DNA of 64,000 nt from Novosphingobium percolationis (GTDB taxonomy: Bacteria > Pseudomonadota > Alphaproteobacteria > Sphingomonadales > Sphingomonadaceae), in assembly GCF_020179425.1 (NCBI RefSeq), contig NZ_JAILYM010000006.1:124001-188000 (forward strand), given 5' to 3'. Made by a program: the position numbers and the translations under genes. Below, piece after piece: positions 49,827 to 58,098 of the stretch; positions within the stretch are counted from its first letter, which is position 1; each line of letters starts with the position of its first letter. Below the pieces are notes generated by a model, which ran no database searches, had not been told where the DNA came from, and saw only the letters and a program-made list of their open reading frames with translations.

Positions 49827-50513
49827 CTAGCGTTCCAGCCCGGCGATATCCTCGCTGCGGATCGTCCGCACCAGATTGCAGAACGACAGCACCGCGATCC
49901 GCTCGATCTCGGGCATCCGCGGCTCGAACGGCTTTTCGTGGCCGGCGAAGATGGTCATCCCCTCCATCGACGCCGAAATGAACAGCGCCACGATCTGGCA
50001 TTCCTCGGGCGTCAGGTCGGCCCGCATTTCGGTGATGATCGCCAGCAGCGGGGCGCGGGCGCGCACGTAAAGGTCCTGCACGCGGTCGAACACGAAGGGG
50101 TCATGGTTGCTCAGCGCCCACAGCTCGGGGAAGAACCGCGTCGTCTTCTTGGAACGGATATCGTCTAGGATCAGCAGGCACACCCGCTGCAACCGTTCTT
50201 CCGGGGGCAGGTCGGGCACGTGGGTGATCGCGTCGAATTCCACCTCGTAGCTGGCGATCACCGCTTCGAACAGCGCGCGCACCAGCTCCTCGCGGGTGCG
50301 ATAATGGTACGTCAGGTTGCCGAACTTCATGTCGCAGGCCGCCGCGACTCGGCGCATCGACATGGCGCGATAGCCTTCCTCGATCAGGATCGACAGCGCG
50401 GTGCGCAGGATCAGCTCGCGCGTCTCCTGCCCCTTCAGATACCCGCCTTCGCGTTCGGGCATGATCAGGTCGGTGACGAACTTGGGCGGGCTATCCATCT
50501 GATTCACGAACAT
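49827..50513 (-). CDS. TetR-family transcriptional regulator
   Basis: A 228-residue regulator with an N-terminal TetR helix-turn-helix (about 30-85; I-L-R-T-A-L-S-I-L-I-E-E-G-Y, M-R-R-V-A-A-A-C-D-M, L-T-Y-H-Y-R-T-R-E-E-L) and an all-helical ligand domain. The first ATG (50513) was used; ATG 50498 is possible. It diverges from the amine-dehydrogenase operon. The gap holds two palindromes of the right size for TetR dimers, so it most likely represses that operon, and perhaps itself, until an amine or a product binds. Confidence 0.9.
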   Translation of the reverse strand: MFVNQMDSPPKFVTDLIMPEREGGYLKGQETRELILRTALSILIEEGYRAMSMRRVAAACDMKFGNLTYHYRTREELVRALFEAVIASYEVEFDAITHVPDLPPEERLQRVCLLILDDIRSKKTTRFFPELWALSNHDPFVFDRVQDLYVRARAPLLAIITEMRADLTPEECQIVALFISASMEGMTIFAGHEKPFEPRMPEIERIAVLSFCNLVRTIRSEDIAGLER

Positions 50514-50555
50514 TTCCCTGAAAGGCGAGGGCGGCGTAGCGCGCCCGAAAAATTA

Positions 50556-50584
50556 TGTCACGTGACAAATTTAGGTCACTTGAC
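50556..50584. promoter_or_regulatory. Two palindromic operators between tetR and the amine-dehydrogenase operon
   Basis: TGTCACGTGACA (50556-50567) is a perfect 12-bp palindrome. GTCACTTGAC (50575-50584) repeats its core GTCA-N2-TGAC with centres 18 bp apart, close to two helical turns. They lie in the divergent promoter region, which fits cooperative binding by the adjacent TetR protein. Confidence 0.7.
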
Positions 50585-50656
50585 TGATTTGTTGCTGGTT
50601 TGTCAATATCGCAGGCGTTGAACCGGCCATCACAAGGTCGGAACAGGGAGTTTGTC

Positions 50657-51853
50657 ATGCGGTCTCACGCCTTGGCGCTGGTCCTTTCCGCGTCCCTTGC
50701 CGGGACGGCGCTCGCCGCGTCGCCCCCGGCCTATCCTGCCCCGTTGCCCGAAGAACCGATCCCCGCGGTCGACACCTTGCCCAGGCAGTGGCCGGCCAGC
50801 TGGGTGCTGGTCCACGATTTCCACTTCGCCTCGATCGTCGACGGGCGCGTCTACGTTCTCGACACCACATCGCCCGAACGCCCGGTGCGCGGCATGATCC
50901 GCGCCTCGCAGTTCGCCAATATGCTGCTCGCCGCCCCGCGCGGCGAAGTCCTCACGTCGGAAACGTTCTACAGCCGCCTGTCGCGCGGCGAGCGCACCGA
51001 CGCGGTGACGATCTGGGACATGGCCACGCTCGAACCCAAGGGCGAGATCGTGATGCCCGGCGGCAAGCGCCAGCAGTCGGTCACCTATCCGCAGCTGTTC
51101 CAGCTGACGAACGGTGGCAAGTGGGCGCTGGTCGCCAACTTCACCCCCGCGCAGTCGGTCAGCGTGCTCGATCTCGATGCGCGCAAGGTCGTCTCCGAGA
51201 TCGACCTGCCCGGTTGCGCGCAGATCTACCCCACCGGGACGCGCGGCTTCACCAGCCTCTGCGCCGATGGTTCGCTGCTTTCGATCGCGCTTGGTCCCGA
51301 TGGGCAGGTGGCGTCGTCGAAGACGGTGGAAAAGGTGCAGGACATCGACCGCCACCCGCTGTTCAGCACGCCCGCATGGGTCGGCCAGACCGCGTGGTTC
51401 GTCAGCTTCTATGGACAGGTGCAGGGCTTCGACATGAGCGGCCCGGTTGCCAAGCCGCTGCCGGGCGCGTTCAGCGTCGGCACGGCCGAAGGCGGCGCGC
51501 CCGAATGGCGGCCCGGCGGCTGGCAGGTGATCACCTCGGACGCCAGGGGCCTGCTCTATGTGCTGATGAGCCCGAATGGCCGCGAAGGCAGCCACAAGGA
51601 CGGCGGCAGCGAAGTCTGGGTGCTCGATACCGCCAAGAAGGCGCGCGTGGCCCGCATTGCGCTGCGCGGCGTCGCCGCCGCCATCTCCGTCACGCGGGAA
51701 GCCGTGCCGCACCTGATCGTCGCGCGCGGCGATGGCGAGATCGACGTGCATGACGCCGCTACCGGGGCCTTCGTGCGCGGCCTTGGCCGGGCGGGCGGGG
51801 CCAACCCGATCCTCATCACGCCGGTTCCCGCTGCTGGGGGCCCCGGCCAGTGA
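50657..51853 (+). CDS. aauB: Quinoprotein amine dehydrogenase large (beta-propeller) subunit
   Basis: A 398-residue precursor; GGGAG lies 6 bases before ATG 50657. Signal peptide ends near T-A-L-A-A. The mature protein is the seven-bladed propeller of the methylamine/aromatic-amine dehydrogenase heavy chain: V-L-V-H-D-F-H-F at the start, then Y-V-L-D-T, I-W-D-M-A-T-L-E-P, L-D-L-D-A-R-K-V-V, and C-terminal W-V-L-D-T-A-K-K-A-R-V-A-R-I. It pairs with the TTQ-carrying light chain four genes on to oxidise primary amines to aldehydes in the periplasm. The mauE start lies inside its stop. Naming as aau rather than mau follows the light-chain features. Confidence 0.9.
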   Translation: MRSHALALVLSASLAGTALAASPPAYPAPLPEEPIPAVDTLPRQWPASWVLVHDFHFASIVDGRVYVLDTTSPERPVRGMIRASQFANMLLAAPRGEVLTSETFYSRLSRGERTDAVTIWDMATLEPKGEIVMPGGKRQQSVTYPQLFQLTNGGKWALVANFTPAQSVSVLDLDARKVVSEIDLPGCAQIYPTGTRGFTSLCADGSLLSIALGPDGQVASSKTVEKVQDIDRHPLFSTPAWVGQTAWFVSFYGQVQGFDMSGPVAKPLPGAFSVGTAEGGAPEWRPGGWQVITSDARGLLYVLMSPNGREGSHKDGGSEVWVLDTAKKARVARIALRGVAAAISVTREAVPHLIVARGDGEIDVHDAATGAFVRGLGRAGGANPILITPVPAAGGPGQ

Positions 51854-52338
51854 CCGCGCTCCCGCTCTTCCTCGCGCTCGTGCTGGGCGGTTCGGCCCTG
51901 CACAAGGCGCTCGATCGCCAGCGCCTCGCCAGTGCCGCCGCGCGGCTGGTCGGGGTGCGGCCCAGCCATGGCCTCCTGCTGCTCGTTGCGGCGGCGGGCG
52001 TCGAAGCCATCGCCGCGCTGTGCCTCCTCGCCCCCGCGCTGCGCTCCACCGGCGGCCTGCTCGCCGCCGGGTTGTGGGTGCTCTATGGACTCGCGCTCGC
52101 CCGCCGTCGCGGTGAAACGCTCGATTGCGGCTGCGATCTCGTCGCCCGCGAACGCCCGGTCGCCACATGGCAGATCGTCCGCGCCTTCGCCCTTGCGGCG
52201 CTAGCGCTGCTCGTTTCCGCGCTTCCGGCGGCGGGCTTCGGCCTCGATGCGCCCTTCGCCGCCGCCGCGTTCCTCGCGCTTTACCTCGCCGCGTCCGAAC
52301 TTTCCGCCATTCCCCACCCCCGCTGGAGGAGCCGCTGA
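51850..52338 (+). CDS. mauE: MauE-type membrane protein for amine dehydrogenase maturation
   Basis: A 162-residue integral membrane protein from GTG 51850 (GTGA overlap with aauB). Four to five hydrophobic helices and the conserved D-C-G-C motif near residue 97 match MauE (DoxX-like). MauE and MauD are needed for the six to seven disulphides of the small subunit, MauE probably passing electrons across the membrane like DsbD/CcdA. Confidence 0.88.
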   Translation: MTALPLFLALVLGGSALHKALDRQRLASAAARLVGVRPSHGLLLLVAAAGVEAIAALCLLAPALRSTGGLLAAGLWVLYGLALARRRGETLDCGCDLVARERPVATWQIVRAFALAALALLVSALPAAGFGLDAPFAAAAFLALYLAASELSAIPHPRWRSR

Positions 52339-52928
52339 TGCTCACGTCCCAGATCCTGTTGTGGACCGCCGTGATCGTGCAAGGTCTGCTCATCGCCGCC
52401 CTCGCGCGTCAGGTCGGCATCCTGCACGAACGCATCGCGCCTGCCGGTGCCCTGACGCTCCACCAGACCGTCGCCCCGGGCGAGGTCGCCTCGCCGATGA
52501 CCGTCGTCACCACCGCCGGCCAGCCGCTCGAAATCGGCGGCAAGCGGCAGGGGCGCAGCCAGCTGCTGTTCTTCGCCTCGCCCGATTGCCCGGTGTGCAA
52601 GTCGCTGCTGCCCGTCCTGCGCGGCGCGGCCAGGGCCGAATCCAACTGGCTCGACGTGGTGCTGGCGGGCGACGGGGCCAAGGCCGCCTATACTCACATG
52701 GCGTCTGTGCACGACCTTGGTGAACTTCCAATCGTCCTGTCCGAAGCCCTCGGCCGCGCCTTCGGCGTCTCCAAGCTGCCTTACGCGGTGCTGCTGGACG
52801 AAGAAGGCCGCGTCGCCTCGCTCGGCCTCGTCAACAGCCGCGAACACCTCGAAAGCCTGTTCGAAGCCAAGGAACGCGGCGTCGCCTCGATCCAGGACTT
52901 CCTCGCTCGTCGCAACCAGGAGGCTTGA
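52338..52928 (+). CDS. mauD: MauD-type thioredoxin-like disulphide protein
   Basis: A 196-residue protein with an N-terminal membrane anchor (I-L-L-W-T-A-V-I-V-Q-G-L-L-I-A-A-L-A) and a thioredoxin fold with redox pair C-P-V-C (Cys84 and Cys87), then a cis-Pro segment L-P-Y-A. GGAGGA precedes the ATG, which overlaps the mauE stop. It isomerises disulphides in the amine dehydrogenase light chain. Confidence 0.92.
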   Translation: MLTSQILLWTAVIVQGLLIAALARQVGILHERIAPAGALTLHQTVAPGEVASPMTVVTTAGQPLEIGGKRQGRSQLLFFASPDCPVCKSLLPVLRGAARAESNWLDVVLAGDGAKAAYTHMASVHDLGELPIVLSEALGRAFGVSKLPYAVLLDEEGRVASLGLVNSREHLESLFEAKERGVASIQDFLARRNQEA

Positions 52929-52931
52929 GCC

Positions 52932-53495
52932 ATGGGCACCCTCGACAAACTGACCGAACGCCTCTCGCGCGGCGTCGCCCGCCGCACCTCGCGCCGCAGC
53001 ACGCTGGCGTGGCTGGGCGCAGCGATTACCGGGGCAGCGGCCTTTCCCGTCCTGCCCGTGGCGCGCGCCGCCAGCGGTTCGCCGCATGGCGGTGGGGACG
53101 GCGGCACGCACACGCCCTATGCCACGGGCAATCCGCAGGATCCGGGTGACCGCAAGTCCTGCGATTACTGGCGCTACTGCGCGATCGACGGCTTCCTGTG
53201 CACCTGTTGCGGCGGCTCGGTCAGCACGTGCCCGCCGGGCACCGAGATGTCGCCCATCACCTGGATCGGCACCTGCACCAACCCCGCCGACAACCGCGCC
53301 TACATCATCAGCTACAACGATTGCTGCGGCACCTCGTCGTGCGGGCAGTGCATGTGCAACCGCAACGAGGGCGACCGACCGCAGGTGCGCCCGCAGTCGA
53401 ACAACGATTACAACTGGTGCCTTGGCACGCAGAGCAGCGTCTACAACTGCTCGACCGCGGTGATCGTCGGCGTCGCGCTGGAGCAGCCGAAGTGA
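52932..53495 (+). CDS. aauA: Amine dehydrogenase small subunit carrying TTQ, aromatic-amine type
   Basis: A 187-residue precursor with a Tat-type leader (S-R-R-S-T-L-A-W-L-G-A; cleavage near V-A-R-A). The mature part has 14 cysteines. By alignment in mind with Paracoccus methylamine dehydrogenase, the two Trp that form tryptophan tryptophylquinone are Trp111 (I-T-W-I-G-T-C) and Trp162 (Y-N-W-C). The catalytic or biogenesis aspartates are Asp86 (A-I-D-G) and Asp130 (Y-N-D-C-C). The extra pair (C-T-C-C-G-G with S-C-G-Q-C-M-C) is a mark of aromatic rather than methylamine dehydrogenases, which have 12 cysteines. It is the catalytic subunit, reducing a blue copper protein or cytochrome c. The next start overlaps its stop. 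Confidence 0.92.
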   Translation: MGTLDKLTERLSRGVARRTSRRSTLAWLGAAITGAAAFPVLPVARAASGSPHGGGDGGTHTPYATGNPQDPGDRKSCDYWRYCAIDGFLCTCCGGSVSTCPPGTEMSPITWIGTCTNPADNRAYIISYNDCCGTSSCGQCMCNRNEGDRPQVRPQSNNDYNWCLGTQSSVYNCSTAVIVGVALEQPK

Positions 53496-53938
53496 AGCGC
53501 CTCGCTCTCGCTGCGCTCGCGCTGGCCGCAACGCCCGCGATGGCCGCGCCCGATGGCGCCACCGTGTTCAACCGCTGCGCGGCCTGCCACACCAAGACCG
53601 GGGCGGGCGTGCCGGGCGCCTATCCGCCGCTCAACAGCGATTTCCGCACGCTCGCCAACAGCCCCAACGGTCGCAAGTATCTGGTGCTGGCGGTGATCAA
53701 GGGCCTCAACGGTCCGATCACCGTCGAAGGCAAGCCGTATCGCGGCATGATGCCCGCGCAAGGGCTGGACGACGCTTCCACCGCCGCCGTGCTCAACCAC
53801 GTCGGCGGGCAGGTGGCTAAGGCGGGCTCCGCCTTCAAGCCCTTCGCCGAGGCGGACGTGGCCAAGGTGCGCAAGGACGGGGCAGCGCTGTCCTCGGCGC
53901 AGGTTGCTGCGCTCCATGCCGGGGCGGGCGGCAAGTGA
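53492..53938 (+). CDS. Monohaem cytochrome c of the amine-dehydrogenase operon (1)
   Basis: A 148-residue precursor from GTG 53492 (GTGA overlap with aauA). Signal peptide L-A-L-A-A-L-A-L-A-A-T-P-A-M-A-A; haem-binding C-A-A-C-H at 29-33; likely axial Met in Y-R-G-M-M-P-A. This is a class I cytochrome c. It is placed to take electrons from the TTQ enzyme or to help make TTQ. Confidence 0.88.
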   Translation: MKRLALAALALAATPAMAAPDGATVFNRCAACHTKTGAGVPGAYPPLNSDFRTLANSPNGRKYLVLAVIKGLNGPITVEGKPYRGMMPAQGLDDASTAAVLNHVGGQVAKAGSAFKPFAEADVAKVRKDGAALSSAQVAALHAGAGGK

Positions 53939-54387
53939 ACCGTCGCCTCTCCGCCCTGGTCCTCGCGCTGGCGGGGCTCGCCGTCGGTGTCGGGGCCACG
54001 GCGGGAGAGGCCGCCATGCGCGGCGTGCCCAACCCGCAGCAGGCGCGCGTGGATTACATCCTCAAGTGCCAGGGCTGCCACCGCATCGACGGCAGCGGCG
54101 ATGATCGCTCGAACCCGCCGATGAACGGCGTCGTCGCGCGCTTCCTTGCCGTGCCGGGCGGGCGCGAGTTTCTCGCCCGCGTGCCGGGCGTGTCGACCGT
54201 CAACCTTGACGACACGCGGCTCGCCAATCTCGTCAACTGGACACTTTATCGCTTCGATCCGGAGCACGTTCCGGCCGACTTCCGCCCTTATACCCCGGCG
54301 GAAATCGGCCAGCTCCGGCGTCACCCCCTGCGCCTTGAGCGCGCCGCTACAAGAGCGCGCCTGGTCGCAGGGTTCTCGCAGGACTGA
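53935..54387 (+). CDS. Monohaem cytochrome c of the amine-dehydrogenase operon (2)
   Basis: A 150-residue precursor starting at GTG 53935 inside the previous stop. Signal peptide, then C-Q-G-C-H at 45-49 and a conserved V-P-G-x-R-E-F-L-x-R-V-P-G-V segment. Unlike the first cytochrome, the Met ligand is not in a standard position; P-P-M-N-G just after the haem site is the only candidate. Together with the previous gene it replaces mauG, which is missing from this operon. Confidence 0.85.
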   Translation: MNRRLSALVLALAGLAVGVGATAGEAAMRGVPNPQQARVDYILKCQGCHRIDGSGDDRSNPPMNGVVARFLAVPGGREFLARVPGVSTVNLDDTRLANLVNWTLYRFDPEHVPADFRPYTPAEIGQLRRHPLRLERAATRARLVAGFSQD

Positions 54388-54424
54388 ACGCCAGGCTCAT
54401 CCGCTCCAACGGGAGGACACACTC

Positions 54425-56641
54425 ATGAGGGACCGCACCATCCGCGCCAATGCTCTGGCCGGGATTGCCGCAGTATGCATATTCAACACGAGTTCGGCGA
54501 TGGCACAAGCTGCCCCGCAGGGCACATCGGCTGAGGAAGCCGCGCCGGGCGAGATCGTCGTCACCGCGACCAAGCGCGCCGAAAGCCTGCAGTCGGTGCC
54601 GATTTCGGTTTCCGCCATCGGCGGCGATGCCCTGTCGAAGTCGCGCGTGACCAGCGTCGACAGCCTCGTCACCAAGGTCGCCAACCTCCAGCTGACCTCG
54701 ATCGTGGGTGACAACACCCCAATCTTCGCGCTGCGCGGCGTGTCGATGTCGGACTACAGCCTCAACCAGTCCAGCCCCGTCGCGACCTATTACGACGAAG
54801 TCTACAAGGGCAACTTCGCCTTCCTCGGCGTCGCCATGTACGACCTCGAGCGCGTCGAAGTGCTGCGCGGGCCGCAGGGCACGCTCTATGGCAAGAACAC
54901 CACCGGCGGCGCGGTCAACATCATCAGCCGCGAGGCCAAGCTGGGTGAGACCAGCGGCTATATCAACGCAGGTTACGGCAACTACAACCGCGTGGACCTG
55001 AACGGCGCGGTCAACGTGGCCCTGGGCGAAAAGGCTGCGCTGCGCGTGGCGGGCACATTCGCGCGCGCCGATGGCTGGTTCAAGAACGTGGTGCCGGGCA
55101 TGCCCGATCTTGCCAGCACCCGCGAATGGGCGGTGCGCGGCACGTTGAAGGTGGAGCCTACCGACGGGGTCAAGCTGACGCTGCGCGCCTCGCACAGCTT
55201 CCAGAACCCGCATAACTACGGCATCTACGCCCAGCCGGAGGCGACCAACCGGCCGGGCCTTTCCAAGTGGCAGATCGCCTCGGACGTGCCCGACCGTCGC
55301 CGCGCCAAGACCACCTCGGTCGCCTTCACCGCGAATATCGACGTGACCGACGGCCTCGCGATCACCAGCATCACCAGCTACGACAAGGGCACGCTGTTCT
55401 TCCGCGAGGACACCGACGGGACGGCCACTCGCCTGCTGGAAATCCCCTACTACGACAAGGCCAGCCAGTTCGCGCAGGACCTGCGCCTGACCAGCAATTT
55501 CGGCGGGCCGTTCGATTTCATCCTCGGCGCGTACTACAACCGTGAAAAGGTCTACAACCAGACCGCGTTCGAGATCCTGACCGACTTCGACGTCAACGAG
55601 GATGGCGTGATCAACGCTGCGGACTGCGCCGCCGGGTTCCCCGCCGCGTGCAAGGTGCGCAACCAGTTCGACCAGGTGAAGAAGAGCTTCGCGGTCTATT
55701 CCGACCTCAAGTACAAGGTCACCGATGCGCTGACCCTGCGTGGCGGCTTGCGTTATACCCACGATACCGGCGTTCAGAGCGGCTTTTCCTCCGACGCCTT
55801 CGGTTACGACGACGTGCTCGTGACCAACCTCATCCCGCTGTCCACGCTGCGGTTCAAGACCGACAACCTGTCGGGCAAGATCGGCTTCGACTACAAGCTG
55901 CCCGATGGCAACCTGCTCTACGCCAGCGTCAGCCGGGGCTATCGTGCCCCAAGCTTCAACGCGCAGGCCTTCTTCGATCCGTCGGAGCTGTCGGTGGCCA
56001 AGGCGGAGAAGGTCACGTCCTACGAAGTGGGTGCCAAGACCCAGTTCTGGGATCGCCGCATCACGCTCAACATGGCGGCGTTCTACTACGATTACCGCAA
56101 CCAGCAGTTCATCAACGTCGATCCGGTGCTCGGTTCGCAGACGCTGCTCAACATCCCCAAGTCGCGCATCTTCGGCGGCGAGGCGGAACTGACCGTGCGC
56201 GCGAGCGACCGTTTCACGCTGCACGCCGGGATGGGGCTGCTCTCGACCAAGATCAAGCAGGGCACGCTCAGCGGCAACGACGTGGCGGGCCACCGCCTGT
56301 CGAACGCGCCGACCCTGACCTTTAACGCCGGGATCGACGCCACGCTCTACGAAGGCGGCATCGGCAAGGTCTCGGTCCACCCCGAGATCGCCTACCAGTC
56401 GAGCCAGTTCTTCGAAGTGCTCAATATCCCCCGCCTGCGCCAGTCGTCCTATGCGCTGGTCGGCGGGCATATCGACTGGGAGAGCGCCGATGGGATGTTC
56501 AACGCCTCGGTCTGGGCCAAGAACCTCGCCAACAAGTTCTACTTCACCTCGCGGGTCGATCTGCTCGCGGGCTTCGGCTTCGATTACAACCACATCGGCA
56601 ACCCGCGCAGCTATGGCGTGACGGTGGGCGCGAAGTTCTGA
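54425..56641 (+). CDS. TonB-dependent receptor (copy 2) in the amine operon, with EF-hand-like loop
   Basis: A 738-residue receptor with a strong GGGAGGA ribosome-binding site. Signal peptide to about 28, TonB-box-like E-I-V-V-T-A, plug with R-G-P-Q-G-T-L-Y-G-K-N and a barrel ending in G-A-K-F. It matches the receptor at 40998 over its whole length, including the stretch N-T-P-I-F-x-L-R-G-V-S-M and Y-Y-D-E-V-Y-K-G-N-F-A-F-L-G-V. Residues 389-400 (D-V-N-E-D-G-V-I-N-A-A-D) form an EF-hand loop at the same place. Being in the amine operon, it probably imports the amine or a related aromatic. Confidence 0.93.
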   Translation: MRDRTIRANALAGIAAVCIFNTSSAMAQAAPQGTSAEEAAPGEIVVTATKRAESLQSVPISVSAIGGDALSKSRVTSVDSLVTKVANLQLTSIVGDNTPIFALRGVSMSDYSLNQSSPVATYYDEVYKGNFAFLGVAMYDLERVEVLRGPQGTLYGKNTTGGAVNIISREAKLGETSGYINAGYGNYNRVDLNGAVNVALGEKAALRVAGTFARADGWFKNVVPGMPDLASTREWAVRGTLKVEPTDGVKLTLRASHSFQNPHNYGIYAQPEATNRPGLSKWQIASDVPDRRRAKTTSVAFTANIDVTDGLAITSITSYDKGTLFFREDTDGTATRLLEIPYYDKASQFAQDLRLTSNFGGPFDFILGAYYNREKVYNQTAFEILTDFDVNEDGVINAADCAAGFPAACKVRNQFDQVKKSFAVYSDLKYKVTDALTLRGGLRYTHDTGVQSGFSSDAFGYDDVLVTNLIPLSTLRFKTDNLSGKIGFDYKLPDGNLLYASVSRGYRAPSFNAQAFFDPSELSVAKAEKVTSYEVGAKTQFWDRRITLNMAAFYYDYRNQQFINVDPVLGSQTLLNIPKSRIFGGEAELTVRASDRFTLHAGMGLLSTKIKQGTLSGNDVAGHRLSNAPTLTFNAGIDATLYEGGIGKVSVHPEIAYQSSQFFEVLNIPRLRQSSYALVGGHIDWESADGMFNASVWAKNLANKFYFTSRVDLLAGFGFDYNHIGNPRSYGVTVGAKF

Positions 56642-56657
56642 CATACTGAAAGGGCGA

Positions 56658-56679
56658 GGGAGGCTGGCTAGAGCCTCCC
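56658..56679 (+). promoter_or_regulatory. Hairpin between the TonB receptor and aldehyde dehydrogenase genes
   Basis: A perfect 8-bp stem GGGAGGCT/AGCCTCCC with a 6-base loop, no T-run, ending 4 bases before the ribosome-binding site. It may stabilise the upstream message or tune expression rather than stop transcription. Confidence 0.45.
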
Positions 56680-56694
56680 CGCCGGGAGAGCATG

Positions 56695-58098
56695 ATGGCT
56701 GACTACAAGCTGCTGATCGGCGGAACGCTCGTCGATGGCGATTCCACGATGGACGTGATCAACCCCGCGACGGGCGAGGCGTTCGCCAGTGTCGCGCGCG
56801 CTTCGGCCGCGCAGGCGGAAGCAGCGATCGCCGCCGCCAAGGCCGCACAGCCCCAGTGGGAGCGCGTTCCCTATCCCGAGCGGCAGGCGAAGCTCGTCGA
56901 ACTCGCCGACGCGATCGTTGCGCGCAAGGACGACTTCGCGCGCCTGATCACGCAGGAACAGGGCAAGCCGCTGCCCGAAGCCTATGGCGAAGTCGCGTGG
57001 GCCGAAGGGTTCCTGCGCCATTACGCCACGCTGGAACTGCCCGACCGGATCATCCAGGACGACGCGAGCGGTTATATCGCGGTGAAGCACCGTCCGCTGG
57101 GCGTGGTCGTGGGCATCATCGCGTGGAATTTCCCGCTGCTGGTCGCGCTGTGGAAGATCGGCCCGGCGACGCTTGCGGGCAATGCCATCGTGTTGAAGCC
57201 CGCGCCGACGACGCCCGCCACCGCGCTGCTGCTGGGCGAGATCTGTGCGCAGGTATTCCCGGCAGGTGTCGTGAACGTGATCGCCGACGCCAACGATCTC
57301 GGCCCGCTGCTGACCGCGCATCCCGATGTCGCCAAGGTCGGCTTCACCGGCTCGACCGCCACCGGCAAGCGTATCGCCGCGAGTGGCGCGGATAGCCTCA
57401 AGCGCGTGACGCTGGAACTGGGCGGCAACGATCCGGCCATCGTGCTCGATGACGTGGACGTGCGCGAAACCGCGCAGGCGATCTTCGGAAATGCCTTCCT
57501 CAACAACGGGCAGGTCTGCCTCGCGATCAAGCGCGCCTATATCCACGCCGACATCTACGATGCCATGGCGACAGAGCTGGCGCGGCTGGCGCAGGCGGCC
57601 ATCGTCGGCGACGGGCTGGAGCAGGGCACGCAAATCGGCCCGATCCAGAACGCGATGCAGTTCGAAAAGGTGAAGGGCTTCCTTGAAGATGCCGCACGCG
57701 ATGGCACGATCATCGCAGGTGGCAAGGCGATGGAGCGTGCCGGCTACTTCATCGCGCCCACCATCGTGCGCGACGTGACCGACGGCCACCGCATCGTCGA
57801 TGAAGAACAGTTCGGCCCGATCCTGCCGCTGGTGCAGTTCGACGACGTCGAAGACGTGATCGCCCGCGCCAACGCCAGCGACTACGGCCTCGGCGGTTCG
57901 GTGTGGTCGAAGGACGTGGAGCGCGCCGCCGACATCGCCAGCCGCATCGAAAGCGGGCAGGTCTGGGTCAACCAGCACATCGCCATCGGCCCGCACATCC
58001 CGATGGCAGGCTTCAAGCAATCAGGCCTCGGCGTCGAACAGGCCGAAGAAGGCCTTGCCGAATATACCCAGATGCAAGTGGTGAACATCAAGCGATGA
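56695..58098 (+). CDS. NAD(P)-dependent aldehyde dehydrogenase
   Basis: A 467-residue ALDH-superfamily enzyme. ATG 56695 is preferred to ATG 56692 because GGGAG then has a 6-base spacing. Conserved features are W-N-F-P (oxyanion Asn), K-P-A-P, F-T-G-S-T-A-T-G, the general base Glu241 in L-E-L-G-G and the nucleophile Cys275 in N-N-G-Q-V-C. All catalytic residues are present. In this operon it would oxidise the aldehyde made by the amine dehydrogenase to an acid, which the next gene activates. Its stop overlaps the ligase start (ATGA). Confidence 0.93.
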   Translation: MADYKLLIGGTLVDGDSTMDVINPATGEAFASVARASAAQAEAAIAAAKAAQPQWERVPYPERQAKLVELADAIVARKDDFARLITQEQGKPLPEAYGEVAWAEGFLRHYATLELPDRIIQDDASGYIAVKHRPLGVVVGIIAWNFPLLVALWKIGPATLAGNAIVLKPAPTTPATALLLGEICAQVFPAGVVNVIADANDLGPLLTAHPDVAKVGFTGSTATGKRIAASGADSLKRVTLELGGNDPAIVLDDVDVRETAQAIFGNAFLNNGQVCLAIKRAYIHADIYDAMATELARLAQAAIVGDGLEQGTQIGPIQNAMQFEKVKGFLEDAARDGTIIAGGKAMERAGYFIAPTIVRDVTDGHRIVDEEQFGPILPLVQFDDVEDVIARANASDYGLGGSVWSKDVERAADIASRIESGQVWVNQHIAIGPHIPMAGFKQSGLGVEQAEEGLAEYTQMQVVNIKR

